IMG/VR virus record: IMGVR_UViG_3300043446_004613
Coordinates: 124,001 to 188,000 of that record
Origin: a virus
Strand: one strand, 5' to 3'
DNA: 64,000 nt
The position numbers and the translations under genes are program-made. The notes under the pieces are model-generated. The model searched no databases. It was not told where the DNA came from and saw only the letters and a program-made list of their open reading frames with translations. Positions 1 to 8,027 of the stretch are shown piece by piece; the stretch's first letter is position 1; each line of letters begins with the position of its first letter.

Positions 1-1
1 T

Positions 2-55
2 CTTCGCCTTGGTATAACCGTAATCGACGGAGCCATCCGTACTTTTGACATCTAA
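2..55 (+). CDS. 3' end of an upstream gene (partial)
   Basis: An open frame enters from the left edge and ends with TAA at 53-55, reading LRLGITVIDGAIRTFDI. Its stop lies 4 nt before the ATG of the next gene, which is the tight packing seen elsewhere. Only 17 codons are visible, so no function can be given. Frame 1 is also open here up to a TGA at 46-48, so the choice of frame is a judgement. Confidence 0.35.
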   Translation, partial: LRLGITVIDGAIRTFDI

Positions 56-59
56 TTTT

Positions 60-980
60 ATGCGTAGCCTAATTGCAATCAAAACCTATCGCCGACTCCA
101 CGCCCTCAAAGCTATGATGTCGGGCATCGAACAACACTGTCCGCAGTATCACTGCATTATCAGCGAAGACTGCGGTCAGCGTGATGGAACGACAGATTTC
201 ATTACTAAAGGCCGTGTCGGCACAGCTGTGCCGGAACTGCTGTCGACAAAGCATGTCGTTGAAAGCGGCGACGCTAACTTCATTAACGCAGATGTATACA
301 CTGGAGACGTAAATCTGGGTGTTACAGGCAACAACAACCGTTTGCTCAAGCTGTTCATGGATGGCGAGTGGGATCACCTGCTGCTGTGCGATGACGATTT
401 GCTCGTGACGGGTGATTTCGTTGAAGCATACGCGAACGCCCATGCAGACCTTGGTGTGGACATGTTTTGCTTCTGCGACTTCACTGAAGCATCTCCAGCC
501 ATATCCGGTGCCCCGGAAACGTATAAATGGACTACTTATCCGATGCGCGGTTATCAAGTAAAGTTTCTACCCCGCTTCACCGGCATCATGATGTCGGTAA
601 CACGCAGCCTCATTGAAAAGATAGGCTACATGGATGCCGAGTTCGGCAAGTTTGGAGAAGAACACTGCGACTGGACAATTCGTGCGCGTATGGCAGGCGG
701 CATACGTCTGAACAACACGGATATGAATTGTTTGGACATCGCCCATAACCGCCTGACCCATCAAAACGTACAGACCAGTATGTCAGGTTCAGCGCGTAAG
801 CACGCTGATCAAGAAGCCCACGTCGCTATGCAGCGGGCTGCCTATGAATACCGTTTGCGTCACTATTACCGGCCCTTCCGTCTTACCTATCCAGTGATGG
901 CGGCAGGCCATTCCGGTGTCGGCGTGCCCTGCCGCCAGCTGGATCAGATCGGCTATAGACTCGTGAACGCCCCTGCGTAG
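60..980 (+). CDS. GT2-like (GT-A fold) glycosyltransferase
   Basis: A protein of 306 aa. The start is like GT2 enzymes (MRSLIAIKTYRR, then a segment ending IISEDCG). The nucleotide-sugar/metal motif is LLLCDDDLLVT near residue 110. It would transfer a sugar from an activated donor; the acceptor is unknown. A TTG at 45 is in frame, but ATG 60 follows the previous stop closely and gives the normal family start. It sits alone here, far from the other sugar genes at 31-33 and 39-44 kb. The family is fairly sure; the target (host envelope or virion glycan) is open. Confidence 0.7.
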   Translation: MRSLIAIKTYRRLHALKAMMSGIEQHCPQYHCIISEDCGQRDGTTDFITKGRVGTAVPELLSTKHVVESGDANFINADVYTGDVNLGVTGNNNRLLKLFMDGEWDHLLLCDDDLLVTGDFVEAYANAHADLGVDMFCFCDFTEASPAISGAPETYKWTTYPMRGYQVKFLPRFTGIMMSVTRSLIEKIGYMDAEFGKFGEEHCDWTIRARMAGGIRLNNTDMNCLDIAHNRLTHQNVQTSMSGSARKHADQEAHVAMQRAAYEYRLRHYYRPFRLTYPVMAAGHSGVGVPCRQLDQIGYRLVNAPA

Positions 981-983
981 TTA
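977..983 (+). promoter_or_regulatory. GTAGTTA heptamer (late-class start motif)
   Basis: GTAGTTA lies 4 nt before the GTG of the next gene and overlaps the TAG stop of the glycosyltransferase gene. The same heptamer occurs before many virion genes in this window. It is not complementary to the 16S rRNA tail, so it is more likely a promoter element than a ribosome binding site. That role is inferred. Confidence 0.5.
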
Positions 984-987
984 GGCT

Positions 988-1635
988 GTGACTAAGAATC
1001 CGCATCTGAAGAAATTACTCGGCGAATCGGAACACGACGAGGTTCACCGCTACGCCGATGCTATGCAGCAAACGCCGCAGAACGGACGCGAAGCATACCC
1101 AGATCAGCCTGAGCTTGCCTCTGCGTTTGATCGGCTGCATTTGCAGGATAAGTCGTTGGACGAACTGCGCGACATGGTTGCCAATCAAGCGCTAAACGGC
1201 TTTGAGCTTGAGGTCGTAAACAACGAGATCGAGTTTTTGAGCGGACTCTCTGAAAATCTCGAAGATCAGCAGAATATGCCCGCACGTCCAAAAGACGAGA
1301 CGCAGGACGACACGCCGATCAAGCCGAAAAGTAACAAGGCGGCCAGCTTCGGAAACGTCAACGTGGAACTGGCTCCGAGCGTGCGGGAATTGATCGGTCT
1401 TTGGAAGCGCGGCGAGCACATGGCAGTTGCCGCCCGCTTGATGTTCACGCCAGCGAGCTATGTCGATTTCATTGCGTTATCTTTTACCATTGGTCAAGCT
1501 GGTGCAATGGAATTGGCTGGTTTACTGGATGAACTTTCAGATACCGAAAATATGCGACCGCCGTCCACCCCGCCAGAGTACAAAGAATTGCTTCAAAAAG
1601 TCGCAGGAGCAAACGCAGAGGAAAACGTTATATGA
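988..1635 (+). CDS. tagged candidate internal capsid protein, 215 aa
   Basis: The N-terminus is MTKNPHLKKLLGESE, with an L-G-E site after residue 13 that fits gp21-type prohead protease cleavage. The middle is acidic and low in complexity. The C-terminal half (from about residue 112, NVNVELAPSVRELIGLWKRG) looks folded and helical. The GTG start at 988 is supported by the 4-nt spacing from a GTAGTTA heptamer. It overlaps the next gene by 4 nt, and two more tagged proteins follow in the same operon just upstream of the protease gene. I do not recognise the family; the internal-protein role is inferred from tag and position. Confidence 0.6.
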   Translation: MTKNPHLKKLLGESEHDEVHRYADAMQQTPQNGREAYPDQPELASAFDRLHLQDKSLDELRDMVANQALNGFELEVVNNEIEFLSGLSENLEDQQNMPARPKDETQDDTPIKPKSNKAASFGNVNVELAPSVRELIGLWKRGEHMAVAARLMFTPASYVDFIALSFTIGQAGAMELAGLLDELSDTENMRPPSTPPEYKELLQKVAGANAEENVI

Positions 1636-2399
1636 GCAGCAACCCCCTTTTAGCCCGCGCCCTTGGTGAATCAACCGGCGATGTCGTGCCGGTTCTCGCC
1701 AATGTACCGCGCAGCACGCAACGCAGTCGTCTTGAGCGCCTGCGCCAGCGCCGTGATCCAGAAGGTATTGAATCCAAAAATGAAAGCCATCGGCGCGACA
1801 TCTCGCGCCTGATCGGTGAATCTGAAACCGATGAGCAGCAAAAGCGCAGCGATAGCGTTATCCCGGACGAAGCAGAGGAGATTGATAAGAGCGCCTACAC
1901 TGTAGGCAAGCCGATTGATCCGCCCAAGAAAGTCGTGCAGGAACCGTCGCATCCAACAGCTGATAAGGAGAAGTACATTACTCCGGCATCTGCTTTGACT
2001 GCTCCCGATGCGACACCGCAGGCCACGCAGCCGCTAGACGCTTCACAGGTACCGATGCCCGGCGCATCCGGGCCTCAGCGATTTAGCGCATCCGACCTTG
2101 AAAAAGCCCCGGCAGCCCCAGCAGCCGGAAAAACGACAGCTGAAATCGATCCGCTGTCTGTACTACTTGGTCATGGTCGGGTACCGCGCCCTGCGCCCGA
2201 AATGCAAACGTTCCAGCAGGCAGGCAACATCAGCACTGAAGAAGCCCAGCGCATGGTTGGCGTACAGCCGATGCTTGCCGAGGAGGCCAAATCTCGAGCA
2301 GCAGCGGCGCTTCAACAGGGCGGCGTACCGATGCCTGAACCGAGCGCGCCAACAGACGGAAAGCGCGTTTTGGAAGCTTTCCGTCGTTTTGTCGTATGA
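1632..2399 (+). CDS. Pro/Ala-rich protein with two tag-like sites, 255 aa
   Basis: Starts MSSNPLLARALGEST, with an LGE site at residue 13. A second copy of the pattern, SRLIGESETDE, occurs near residue 60. The first 70 residues may therefore be two joined tags, or a targeting region cleaved twice. The rest is rich in Pro, Ala, Gln and Glu and probably disordered. It is coupled to its neighbours by ATGA overlaps on both sides. No known family is recognised. Confidence 0.55.
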   Translation: MSSNPLLARALGESTGDVVPVLANVPRSTQRSRLERLRQRRDPEGIESKNESHRRDISRLIGESETDEQQKRSDSVIPDEAEEIDKSAYTVGKPIDPPKKVVQEPSHPTADKEKYITPASALTAPDATPQATQPLDASQVPMPGASGPQRFSASDLEKAPAAPAAGKTTAEIDPLSVLLGHGRVPRPAPEMQTFQQAGNISTEEAQRMVGVQPMLAEEAKSRAAAALQQGGVPMPEPSAPTDGKRVLEAFRRFVV

Positions 2400-2911
2400 A
2401 AGCCGATGTCATCGCGTTTAAGCTGCTAGAGGCTGACGGCGAATACGTACCAGAAGGGTATGAGTTGCTGGACACGGTTGACGTTGGCGACTACACGCTG
2501 AAGCTGTGGCAGGGTGAAGGGCACGTTCGCGGCGTTGCCGTTAAATTTTACGAAATTAGCCTGAACGCTCACGGGCGCTCTTTTGCTCCTGAAGAGCAAA
2601 ATAAGAAGTTTGCGACAACGATGGCGATGCCTGCGCGTAGCGTTATGCGCGTTGTAGGTGAATGGATCAAACGCTACGGCGGTCTGTACATTGGTAGCTA
2701 TTCTCCGCGAAAGCTGGCTACATACCACCACATGTTTAAGCGCTATCTTCCCCAGCTGAAGGTCAGCGATCCGTTCGCTCCGTTCGATGAGTGCGAAGGT
2801 AAACCCGAGTATTTCACCGTAAACAGCATGCCATCAGCTTTAGAACGTGCGCTCGCTGAAGCAATAAAACGCTACGATGCGCAAGTTAAACGCGGGCAAG
2901 ATCAGCGATGA
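2396..2911 (+). CDS. tagged candidate internal capsid protein, 171 aa
   Basis: Starts MKADVIAFKLLEADGE, with an L-L-E site at residue 12. After the tag it looks like a globular mixed alpha/beta protein with several Tyr/Trp residues (YTLKLWQGEGHVRG, RYGGLYIGSYSPRK). The start overlaps the previous stop as ATGA. It is third in a row of tagged genes ahead of the prohead protease. The family is unknown. Confidence 0.55.
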   Translation: MKADVIAFKLLEADGEYVPEGYELLDTVDVGDYTLKLWQGEGHVRGVAVKFYEISLNAHGRSFAPEEQNKKFATTMAMPARSVMRVVGEWIKRYGGLYIGSYSPRKLATYHHMFKRYLPQLKVSDPFAPFDECEGKPEYFTVNSMPSALERALAEAIKRYDAQVKRGQDQR

Positions 2912-3059
2912 TAACCGTAACGAGTATGCGGAACAGATCGTTGAACAGGTTATCGTAGACTCTGACCTGCTTTCCACCGATGACGTTGAAACAATCGACA
3001 CGTTTAACCATGTTTTAGCCAAGCTGCTGGCGTATGCGTCAGGCAGTCCGGTAGCTTGA
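2877..3059 (+). CDS. small acidic protein, 60 aa
   Basis: MRKLNAGKISDDNRNEYAEQ and following residues, mostly helical and acidic. It overlaps the end of the previous gene by 35 nt in another frame and ends 19 nt before the next start. Its length and position suit a real small gene, but no family is recognised and there is no clear ribosome binding site. Confidence 0.45.
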   Translation: MRKLNAGKISDDNRNEYAEQIVEQVIVDSDLLSTDDVETIDTFNHVLAKLLAYASGSPVA

Positions 3060-3078
3060 CCTATAACCACTTAAATCC

Positions 3079-3369
3079 ATGTCTGATCTGCCATTACCCA
3101 ATCTCGGTGTGCCTGTTGTAAACAACGAGCTACACGTGCGCATACACCGCGAGATGTTTTCGGATTTCTTCACCATAATGCTGGATGACAATTCTAGCGA
3201 AGAGCTTGAAATTGAACCTCTTAGGGAATGGTTTAAGGTGCGTGGCGCGAACATGGATTCGATTGATAAGGTGCTCGACCATGTCTGGAATTTTGGTTAC
3301 GCGGAAGTCCTGATCTCCAACCCAAAAACACCTAAGCACCTGCGCCTTCCGCATGAGCCGGACATTTAG
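3079..3369 (+). CDS. hypothetical protein, 96 aa
   Basis: MSDLPLPNLGVPVVNNELHV and following residues. A compact acidic protein with one helical stretch (EPLREWFKVRGANMDSIDKV) and no membrane segment. It is the last gene before a 114-nt gap leading to the protease. That gap contains the inverted repeat ATTGGA-AG-TCCAAT and nothing else I can name. Function unknown. Confidence 0.5.
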   Translation: MSDLPLPNLGVPVVNNELHVRIHREMFSDFFTIMLDDNSSEELEIEPLREWFKVRGANMDSIDKVLDHVWNFGYAEVLISNPKTPKHLRLPHEPDI

Positions 3370-3483
3370 TAGACACCGGGCACCTGCAAGCCTCTGTAGA
3401 CGTAAGTGACGTAGCAAAAGTCTATTGGAAGTCCAATCGTATTAGGTGCGTTAAGCCAGTGTAAACGGTCGCTAGGGAGAAGT

Positions 3484-5178
3484 ATGCGTTGTTACGTACG
3501 CAGAATTTCTTGTATGCGACAATACCTTATTGAAGGCATAACGGGCGCGTTTCCGTTCATTGTGGATCGGAACAAAACTCCGGTAACGGAGAGTCGCCCC
3601 AACGGCGGTAGCTTCACCCGCATCCCCGGACGTTTCAGCGTTTGCGACTGTGTCAACGGCAACAATCGCCGTTACAGCAAGCGTGTCTGGGAAAAGAACC
3701 TCACTGAAGGCTCAGTCCTACAGGAGTCCATCAAGCGCAACGCTGCTTTCGGCCTCCTCGAACACCCCAAAGACGGTATTGTCACTCTTCTCTCTCCGAT
3801 TTCCCACCACGTTACCAAAGCAGAAATGGTTGAAACCCGCGATGCCTCCGGCAAGCCGGTTTATGAAGTCTGCGGCGAAATCGTCATTTTCAATACCGAT
3901 GAAGGCCGCAAGTTGACCGCTTTGATCGAAGGCGGCTACAACCCGCTCGTCTCCAGCCGTGGTTACGGCTCTCTGAACAAAGCCAGCGACGGTGTTGATG
4001 AAGTCGCTGAGGACTTTGTCTGCGAAGGTTGGGACGTGGTAATCAAGCCGAGCTTTGAGCAGGCTGAACTGACTCCGGCCCGCAGTACTTCTACGGCCAC
4101 TATGGCCACCCCCGTCGCTCCTAACCCGCAAGCTGAATCTAAACAGCCTGCGCCCGCTACAGTGACGGAAACCAAACAAAATTTGAAGGAGTCGACGCCT
4201 TCAACTGGTGCGGATAAACCGACCAGCGTAACCACAAACAAAAATAACACTATGGAACTGAACACATTGAAGTCGCAGATCGAGAGCCTCCGCTCCGCTG
4301 ATGCTGCGAAACCCAATCGGTTCGCTGAGTCCATGACGAAAGTCGAGGAACTGCACCAGCAGGTTGCTGAGTGGGCCGCTGCCGATCCCAAACGTTCTTG
4401 GGAAGCGCAGAAGCTCCACAAGTCCCTCGACTCCATCGGCGAAGGACTCACTGCGACCATTAACCGTCCCGCTGACACCGCTCGTAAGCTCAGCGAGAAC
4501 AACAACAAGCTGCTTCGCGTTATCGACGCCGTCGCCAAGACTGCCGTCACTTACAAGAAGAAGCTCGGCGAAGCCCTCAAATCCGACGGCAGCCGCGTCA
4601 AGATGATCGAAGAACTGACCCGTCGCGGTCAGGGCTGGCAGCGTATCGCCGAGAGCCGTAAGCAAAAGCTCATGGTTCAGGAAAAAGATTTCGATACCGC
4701 GTGCGAAGCGCTCGACATCATGGCCCAGCGCTATCACGAAGACGTGACCGAACTCGGTCGTCGCCTCATCGTCCTTGAATTCAAGGAGAAGGCCCAGACG
4801 CCTGAAATCCAGAAGTCGCTCAAAGAAGCGACCCGTCTGCGTCACATCGTTACCATCCGCGAACGGCTGGAAGGTAAAAAGAAACCCGTCTCTGAAACCT
4901 CTGCGGAAGGCAAGCAGCCCAAAGAAGGCGAGCAGCCTAGCCACGAAGGCATCAAGGACGAGAAGCAAAAGGGCGCTGGCAGCCCTGATGCTGGCAAGGT
5001 TGCTGAAGAACCCGGCAAGGTGAAAACCGAGTCGAAGGCTCCCGGCGACGCGGCCAAAAAGACTCAGACCGTTTCTGAGTCACAGGTGCTGAAGACGGAT
5101 CGCGCTGACATCAGTGTCCGCTCGGTCAATGAATCGGTGGAACTGGTGCGTCGGCTTAGCACCGCACCCGCCAAGTAA
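3484..5178 (+). CDS. prohead protease (T4 gp21-like) fused to a scaffold domain
   Basis: A protein of 564 aa. Residues about 15-200 match the gp21/S78-type prohead protease: VNGNNRRYSKRVW, then FGLLEHPKDG with the likely catalytic His94, then NPLVSSRGYGSL with the likely nucleophile Ser157 or Ser158. Residues about 200-255 are a Pro/Thr linker. From residue 257 on the protein is charged and helical, as expected of a gp22-like core scaffold. gp21 and gp22 are separate genes in T4, so the fusion is notable. Its own start holds an L-I-E site (MRQYLIEG, Met11). A Shine-Dalgarno-like AGGGAG precedes ATG 3484; ATG 3514 is the alternative. It acts in the prohead, cutting scaffold, capsid and internal proteins at (L/I)xE. 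Confidence 0.85.
   Translation: MRCYVRRISCMRQYLIEGITGAFPFIVDRNKTPVTESRPNGGSFTRIPGRFSVCDCVNGNNRRYSKRVWEKNLTEGSVLQESIKRNAAFGLLEHPKDGIVTLLSPISHHVTKAEMVETRDASGKPVYEVCGEIVIFNTDEGRKLTALIEGGYNPLVSSRGYGSLNKASDGVDEVAEDFVCEGWDVVIKPSFEQAELTPARSTSTATMATPVAPNPQAESKQPAPATVTETKQNLKESTPSTGADKPTSVTTNKNNTMELNTLKSQIESLRSADAAKPNRFAESMTKVEELHQQVAEWAAADPKRSWEAQKLHKSLDSIGEGLTATINRPADTARKLSENNNKLLRVIDAVAKTAVTYKKKLGEALKSDGSRVKMIEELTRRGQGWQRIAESRKQKLMVQEKDFDTACEALDIMAQRYHEDVTELGRRLIVLEFKEKAQTPEIQKSLKEATRLRHIVTIRERLEGKKKPVSETSAEGKQPKEGEQPSHEGIKDEKQKGAGSPDAGKVAEEPGKVKTESKAPGDAAKKTQTVSESQVLKTDRADISVRSVNESVELVRRLSTAPAK
4252..5178 (+). CDS. possible separate scaffold protein from an internal start
   Basis: Met257 of the protease-scaffold gene is preceded by an A/C-rich, unstructured stretch (ACAAACAAAAATAACACT) much like the leader before the capsid gene. 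Initiation here would make a 308-aa scaffold lacking the protease domain, as lambda Nu3 is made inside gene C. The product is helical and rich in Lys, Glu and Ala (MELNTLKSQIESLRSADAAK at its start), typical of scaffolds. Free scaffold in excess over protease is what assembly would need. The internal start is inferred, not proven. Confidence 0.45.
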   Translation: MELNTLKSQIESLRSADAAKPNRFAESMTKVEELHQQVAEWAAADPKRSWEAQKLHKSLDSIGEGLTATINRPADTARKLSENNNKLLRVIDAVAKTAVTYKKKLGEALKSDGSRVKMIEELTRRGQGWQRIAESRKQKLMVQEKDFDTACEALDIMAQRYHEDVTELGRRLIVLEFKEKAQTPEIQKSLKEATRLRHIVTIRERLEGKKKPVSETSAEGKQPKEGEQPSHEGIKDEKQKGAGSPDAGKVAEEPGKVKTESKAPGDAAKKTQTVSESQVLKTDRADISVRSVNESVELVRRLSTAPAK

Positions 5179-5215
5179 CAAGTAAGCCATCCAACAACAA
5201 AACTAACGAACTACT
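5179..5215 (+). promoter_or_regulatory. CAA-rich leader of the major capsid gene
   Basis: The 37 nt before the capsid ATG are rich in A and C (CCAACAACAAAACTAACG) with no Shine-Dalgarno sequence. Similar leaders precede the internal scaffold start at 4252 and the gene ending at 51207 on the minus strand. Unstructured CAA-rich leaders can aid ribosome loading; that role here is inferred. Confidence 0.4.
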
Positions 5216-6679
5216 ATGGTAATTCTCACTGAAAGTGGAAGACCGGTATTGGCGTCTGATGGCGGGCACATCTCCCGTTTCATGGACGTCTTGGAGTGGG
5301 GCTATCGCCTCGCTGAAACATCGTTGGGCATCCCTGAAAAGAACTCACGCGGCCTTTGGGAAGCGCGGGGCTGGAAGGAATTTGTCCAACACATGCCTGA
5401 GCACAAGCGTCCTTTGGCCGCAATCATGCTCGAAAACTGCCGCAGCCGTTTTGGCCGCCTCGATGAAGTGACTCGTACCACGTCACTCGGCACGTTCGAT
5501 AAATGGATTTTCCCCATTATCGCCAACATGTCCGAGAACGACGTGATCGACCAGCTTGTCGCGCTCCAGCCGATGGCAGGCCCGGTGAGCCAGATCGTCT
5601 ACATGGACATCGTCACTGGCCGTCGCAAAGGCCGTACTCCCGCAGGTGCCCCGATGTGGCGTGCCTTGCAGGGCGCGGTTGACCGCGACGACGACGGCGA
5701 TGAAGTCGTTCAGGACGAAACCGGCACTGCGTCGAGCGGTGGCGTGTTCATCCTCGAATGGACGCCTATCCGTCCCGGTACCGTCACAGGTTCCTACAGC
5801 ACCGTGAACTTTGCTGACGACGGCAACGGTCAGATCATCAACGTAGCCACCAACGCCGCGATCGGTACAGTCGTGTACCAAGGCACTGGCGCTGGCACCG
5901 TGACGATCGCCGGGGCAGCCAACACGGACTACTCCGTGACCTACGCGTTCAATTCTGAAGGCAACCTCGCCATTCAGGATTACGAAATGAAGCTTTCCAG
6001 CACTCCGGTGACTGCGAAAGTGATGAAGCTCAAGACCCTGTGGTCTGAGGAAGCCGACCAGAACCTTCAGGCGATGTACAACATCAAGGCCGAAAGCGTT
6101 CTGCTCAACGCGCTCACCAACGCCCTCCAGTATCAGAAACACCGCCAAGTGATCTTCGATCTCCGCGCCAAAGCTGATGCCGGTTTCGTTGTCTGGGATG
6201 CGATCGCTCCGTCTGGTGTCAACTACCAGACCCACAAGTTCAGCATCATCGACGCGTTCGAGACTGCATCGAACTTCATCTACGGCGCTACGAACATGGT
6301 TGCCGGTAACTGGTTGCTGCTTGGCCTCCAAGCCGCTACCGTGGTTGCCACGCTGCCGCAGTTCGTGCCGAAGAACAACCGCGTGCAGATGCAGGGTATC
6401 ACCTACATCGGCGATCTTGGCAACAAGAAGGTCTTCGCTGACCCGCACTATCCGACTAACGAGTTCCTCGTCGGTCACAAGGGTGACCAGTTCCTGACCA
6501 CCGGCTACGTGTTGGCCGAATATCAGAAGCTGTACACCACCCCTGACGTGGTGCTGCCGGACTTCATCCATCAACGTGGCTTTGCGACGAGCTTCGCCCG
6601 GAAGATGGTTAACAGCAAGATGTACTGCCGTGGCCTCGTTCAGAATAGTCCAACGGCGTTCGGCCAAACGATTGGCTAA
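5216..6679 (+). CDS. major capsid protein (T4 gp23-like, HK97 fold)
   Basis: A protein of 487 aa. The stretch from about residue 98 (WIFPIIANMSENDVIDQ, then VALQPMAGPVSQIVYMD) is the conserved gp23 block. A Gly/Thr-rich insertion near residues 180-250 looks like a surface domain. The N-terminal 60 residues include VLEWGYRLAETSLG, where L-A-E could be the protease cut that removes the gp23 delta peptide. It lies just after protease-scaffold and ends in a strong terminator, so it can be expressed at very high level. It forms the capsid shell. Confidence 0.9.
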   Translation: MVILTESGRPVLASDGGHISRFMDVLEWGYRLAETSLGIPEKNSRGLWEARGWKEFVQHMPEHKRPLAAIMLENCRSRFGRLDEVTRTTSLGTFDKWIFPIIANMSENDVIDQLVALQPMAGPVSQIVYMDIVTGRRKGRTPAGAPMWRALQGAVDRDDDGDEVVQDETGTASSGGVFILEWTPIRPGTVTGSYSTVNFADDGNGQIINVATNAAIGTVVYQGTGAGTVTIAGAANTDYSVTYAFNSEGNLAIQDYEMKLSSTPVTAKVMKLKTLWSEEADQNLQAMYNIKAESVLLNALTNALQYQKHRQVIFDLRAKADAGFVVWDAIAPSGVNYQTHKFSIIDAFETASNFIYGATNMVAGNWLLLGLQAATVVATLPQFVPKNNRVQMQGITYIGDLGNKKVFADPHYPTNEFLVGHKGDQFLTTGYVLAEYQKLYTTPDVVLPDFIHQRGFATSFARKMVNSKMYCRGLVQNSPTAFGQTIG

Positions 6680-6698
6680 GAGTAAGCTGAAAATTCAT

Positions 6699-6727
6699 AA
6701 ACCCCGCAGGAAACTGCGGGGTTTTTT
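6699..6727 (+). terminator. Rho-independent terminator after the capsid gene
   Basis: A perfect 8-bp stem CCCCGCAG/CTGCGGGG (6702-6709 with 6714-6721), GAAA loop, and a T-run at 6722-6727. A-T pairs extend the stem. It is placed 20 nt after the capsid stop. Confidence 0.9.
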
Positions 6728-6763
6728 GTTGCTTTATTTTGCTAACTAGCTAAAAGTAAGCTG

Positions 6764-6835
6764 GTGCAGGCAGGTAAGCTCAAGCTTGACCAGTTTCGGG
6801 AATATGTGAAGCGTGCGCTGACAACCAAGCTGTAG
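6764..6835 (+). pseudogene. short reading frame, possible gene 3' remnant
   Basis: A GTG-initiated frame of 23 codons ending KLDQFREYVKRALTTKL. Its end resembles the C-terminal tag of other small genes here (a V-x-x-x-L pattern right before the stop). It may be the leftover end of a lost tagged gene or a tiny real peptide. Evidence is only the amino-acid pattern. Confidence 0.25.
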
Positions 6836-6849
6836 ATAGTTACATAAAA

Positions 6850-6855
6850 TATAAT
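6850..6855 (+). promoter_or_regulatory. perfect -10 box (TATAAT)
   Basis: TATAAT upstream of the 6891 gene, without a good -35 box. An ATAGTTA variant of the late heptamer lies at 6836-6842, and a small hairpin (AGCGC-CGG-GCGCT, 6866-6878) sits in the would-be leader. The promoter role is a guess from the box alone. Confidence 0.35.
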
Positions 6856-6890
6856 GTTGACTTTCAGCGCCGGGCGCTTACTCTTACACC

Positions 6891-7268
6891 ATGCTATTTG
6901 AACCGACGGCCACCAACATCACCAAGCGCTACTTTGTAGACCGCGATGGCGTGCCGACATCCCGGATGCAGAACCGGCCCGGCATGGGCCACTTTGAGAT
7001 CGCGCAGTCTGTTGTAAATCTTGATCCGAATACTGATCTGTACCAGCAGATGTTTGCTTTGAAATACCTGCGCGTAGGCGAAGATGCGGCGAGCAATACG
7101 CTGTACGTCGACGCTCCTGTCAGCAGCGCGGATAAGCTCACTACGCGTCAACGGCGCTGGCTAAAGGACAAACAAGCGGAAGGCTGGAAAGTCGAGTTCA
7201 ACAATCGCTCGTTTGTTGAGGCCCGCGACACCCGCGCCACGCAGGTTGTAAAGCAGCTGCTCGGGTAG
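6891..7268 (+). CDS. hypothetical protein with C-terminal tag-like end, 125 aa
   Basis: MLFEPTATNITKRYFVDRDG at the start, and a C-terminus ending ATQVVKQLLG just before the stop. The central part is soluble, with a basic helix (LTTRQRRWLKDKQAEGWKVE). The last ten residues follow the same V-V-x-x-L-L pattern that other proteins here carry at their N-terminus. It is the first gene after the capsid terminator. Family unknown. Confidence 0.55.
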   Translation: MLFEPTATNITKRYFVDRDGVPTSRMQNRPGMGHFEIAQSVVNLDPNTDLYQQMFALKYLRVGEDAASNTLYVDAPVSSADKLTTRQRRWLKDKQAEGWKVEFNNRSFVEARDTRATQVVKQLLG

Positions 7269-7271
7269 TTA
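7265..7271 (+). promoter_or_regulatory. GTAGTTA heptamer
   Basis: Four nt before ATG 7276, overlapping the TAG stop of the 6891 gene. Confidence 0.5.
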
Positions 7272-7275
7272 GACT

Positions 7276-7518
7276 ATGCTGCATAAACGTGCCAATCAAA
7301 TCCGTACCCGGATCACGCAAATTGAACGTGAATTAGACAACGACCACGATGGTCAGCCTACCGCGCCGCTGACTCGCGAACTCGAAGACCTGCGTAACGA
7401 ACTCGCTTTCATTGAGGCCGACATCCCGCGTCGCACAAATGGTCGTTTTTTGGAAGGCCAGAACCCGCATAATACGACTCCTGCTGGGGCGCTGGTTTCC
7501 AAGATGCTTGATGCCTGA
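7276..7518 (+). CDS. small coiled-coil protein with C-terminal tag, 80 aa
   Basis: Residues 1-50 form a charged helix with a coiled-coil look (NQIRTRITQIERELDNDHDG). The protein ends AGALVSKMLDA, a C-terminal version of the shared tag. The start is fixed by the 4-nt gap to the heptamer. It ends 5 nt before the next gene. Function unknown; a packaged internal protein is possible. Confidence 0.5.
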   Translation: MLHKRANQIRTRITQIERELDNDHDGQPTAPLTRELEDLRNELAFIEADIPRRTNGRFLEGQNPHNTTPAGALVSKMLDA

Positions 7519-7523
7519 ATGAT

Positions 7524-7563
7524 ATGCTCTCCGCCGCTTTCATTGTAAACCGCCTGCTTGAAA
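7524..7563 (+). repeat. tag-coding repeat, copy 1
   Basis: Matches 8003-8042 at 38 of 40 positions, with the first 26 nt identical. It encodes MLSAAFIV(N/K)RLLE. Confidence 0.9.
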
Positions 7564-8027
7564 CCAGCGTCAATGACCATGTTCTGGTAAAAAGCAAAGG
7601 CTTGGTGCTGCTTAAAATGTCCATGATTGCGCAGTACTTGCTTGATAAGAATCGTTACCCTGATCTGCCTGAAGCTGCCGTGCAGGCTGAAATCAAAAGT
7701 GCCCGTTTGACGGCGGCTCAAGTCGACAACATTCTGGATGACGACGACGAAAAAGCGGAACGATCCGAAGCCAAAGCAGACGGTACAATCGATCAGTACT
7801 GGCAATCCAAGTGTGAAGATATTGCTGATAGCGTTGCTAACGACATTCGCAGAAGTGCCGGAATTAAAGAACCGACGTGGCAACAATGGAAGCAGGGCAA
7901 CGCTCACTATTTTAAGACTCCGTCCGGTGAAATCCTCACCGCGCAAACCGCAGAAGAGTACTGGGCAATTCAGGCCAGAATCGGAAAACAACGCGTTACT
8001 TTATGCTCTCCGCCGCTTTCATTGTAA
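7524..8027 (+). CDS. tagged candidate internal capsid protein, 167 aa
   Basis: Starts MLSAAFIVNRLLETS, with an L-L-E site at residue 13. The body is acidic with a DDDDEKAERSEAK stretch and a C-terminal part with Trp residues (EPTWQQWKQGNAHYFKT). Its first 40 nt are almost identical to those of the next gene, although the rest of the two proteins is unrelated. It overlaps that gene by 25 nt in another frame, so its last residues (CSPPLSL) are simply the next gene's tag read out of frame. Confidence 0.6.
   Translation: MLSAAFIVNRLLETSVNDHVLVKSKGLVLLKMSMIAQYLLDKNRYPDLPEAAVQAEIKSARLTAAQVDNILDDDDEKAERSEAKADGTIDQYWQSKCEDIADSVANDIRRSAGIKEPTWQQWKQGNAHYFKTPSGEILTAQTAEEYWAIQARIGKQRVTLCSPPLSL

Noticed and set aside
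977-983. GTAGTTA as an unusual ribosome binding site
   Set aside because: It cannot pair with the conserved 16S rRNA tail, its gap ranges from 4 to 17 nt, and true AAGGAGG sites exist in the same window.
5483-6667. A 394-codon open frame on the minus strand across the capsid gene
   Set aside because: It mirrors the codon pattern of the gp23-like gene on the other strand and resembles no protein; the plus strand has the conserved capsid block.
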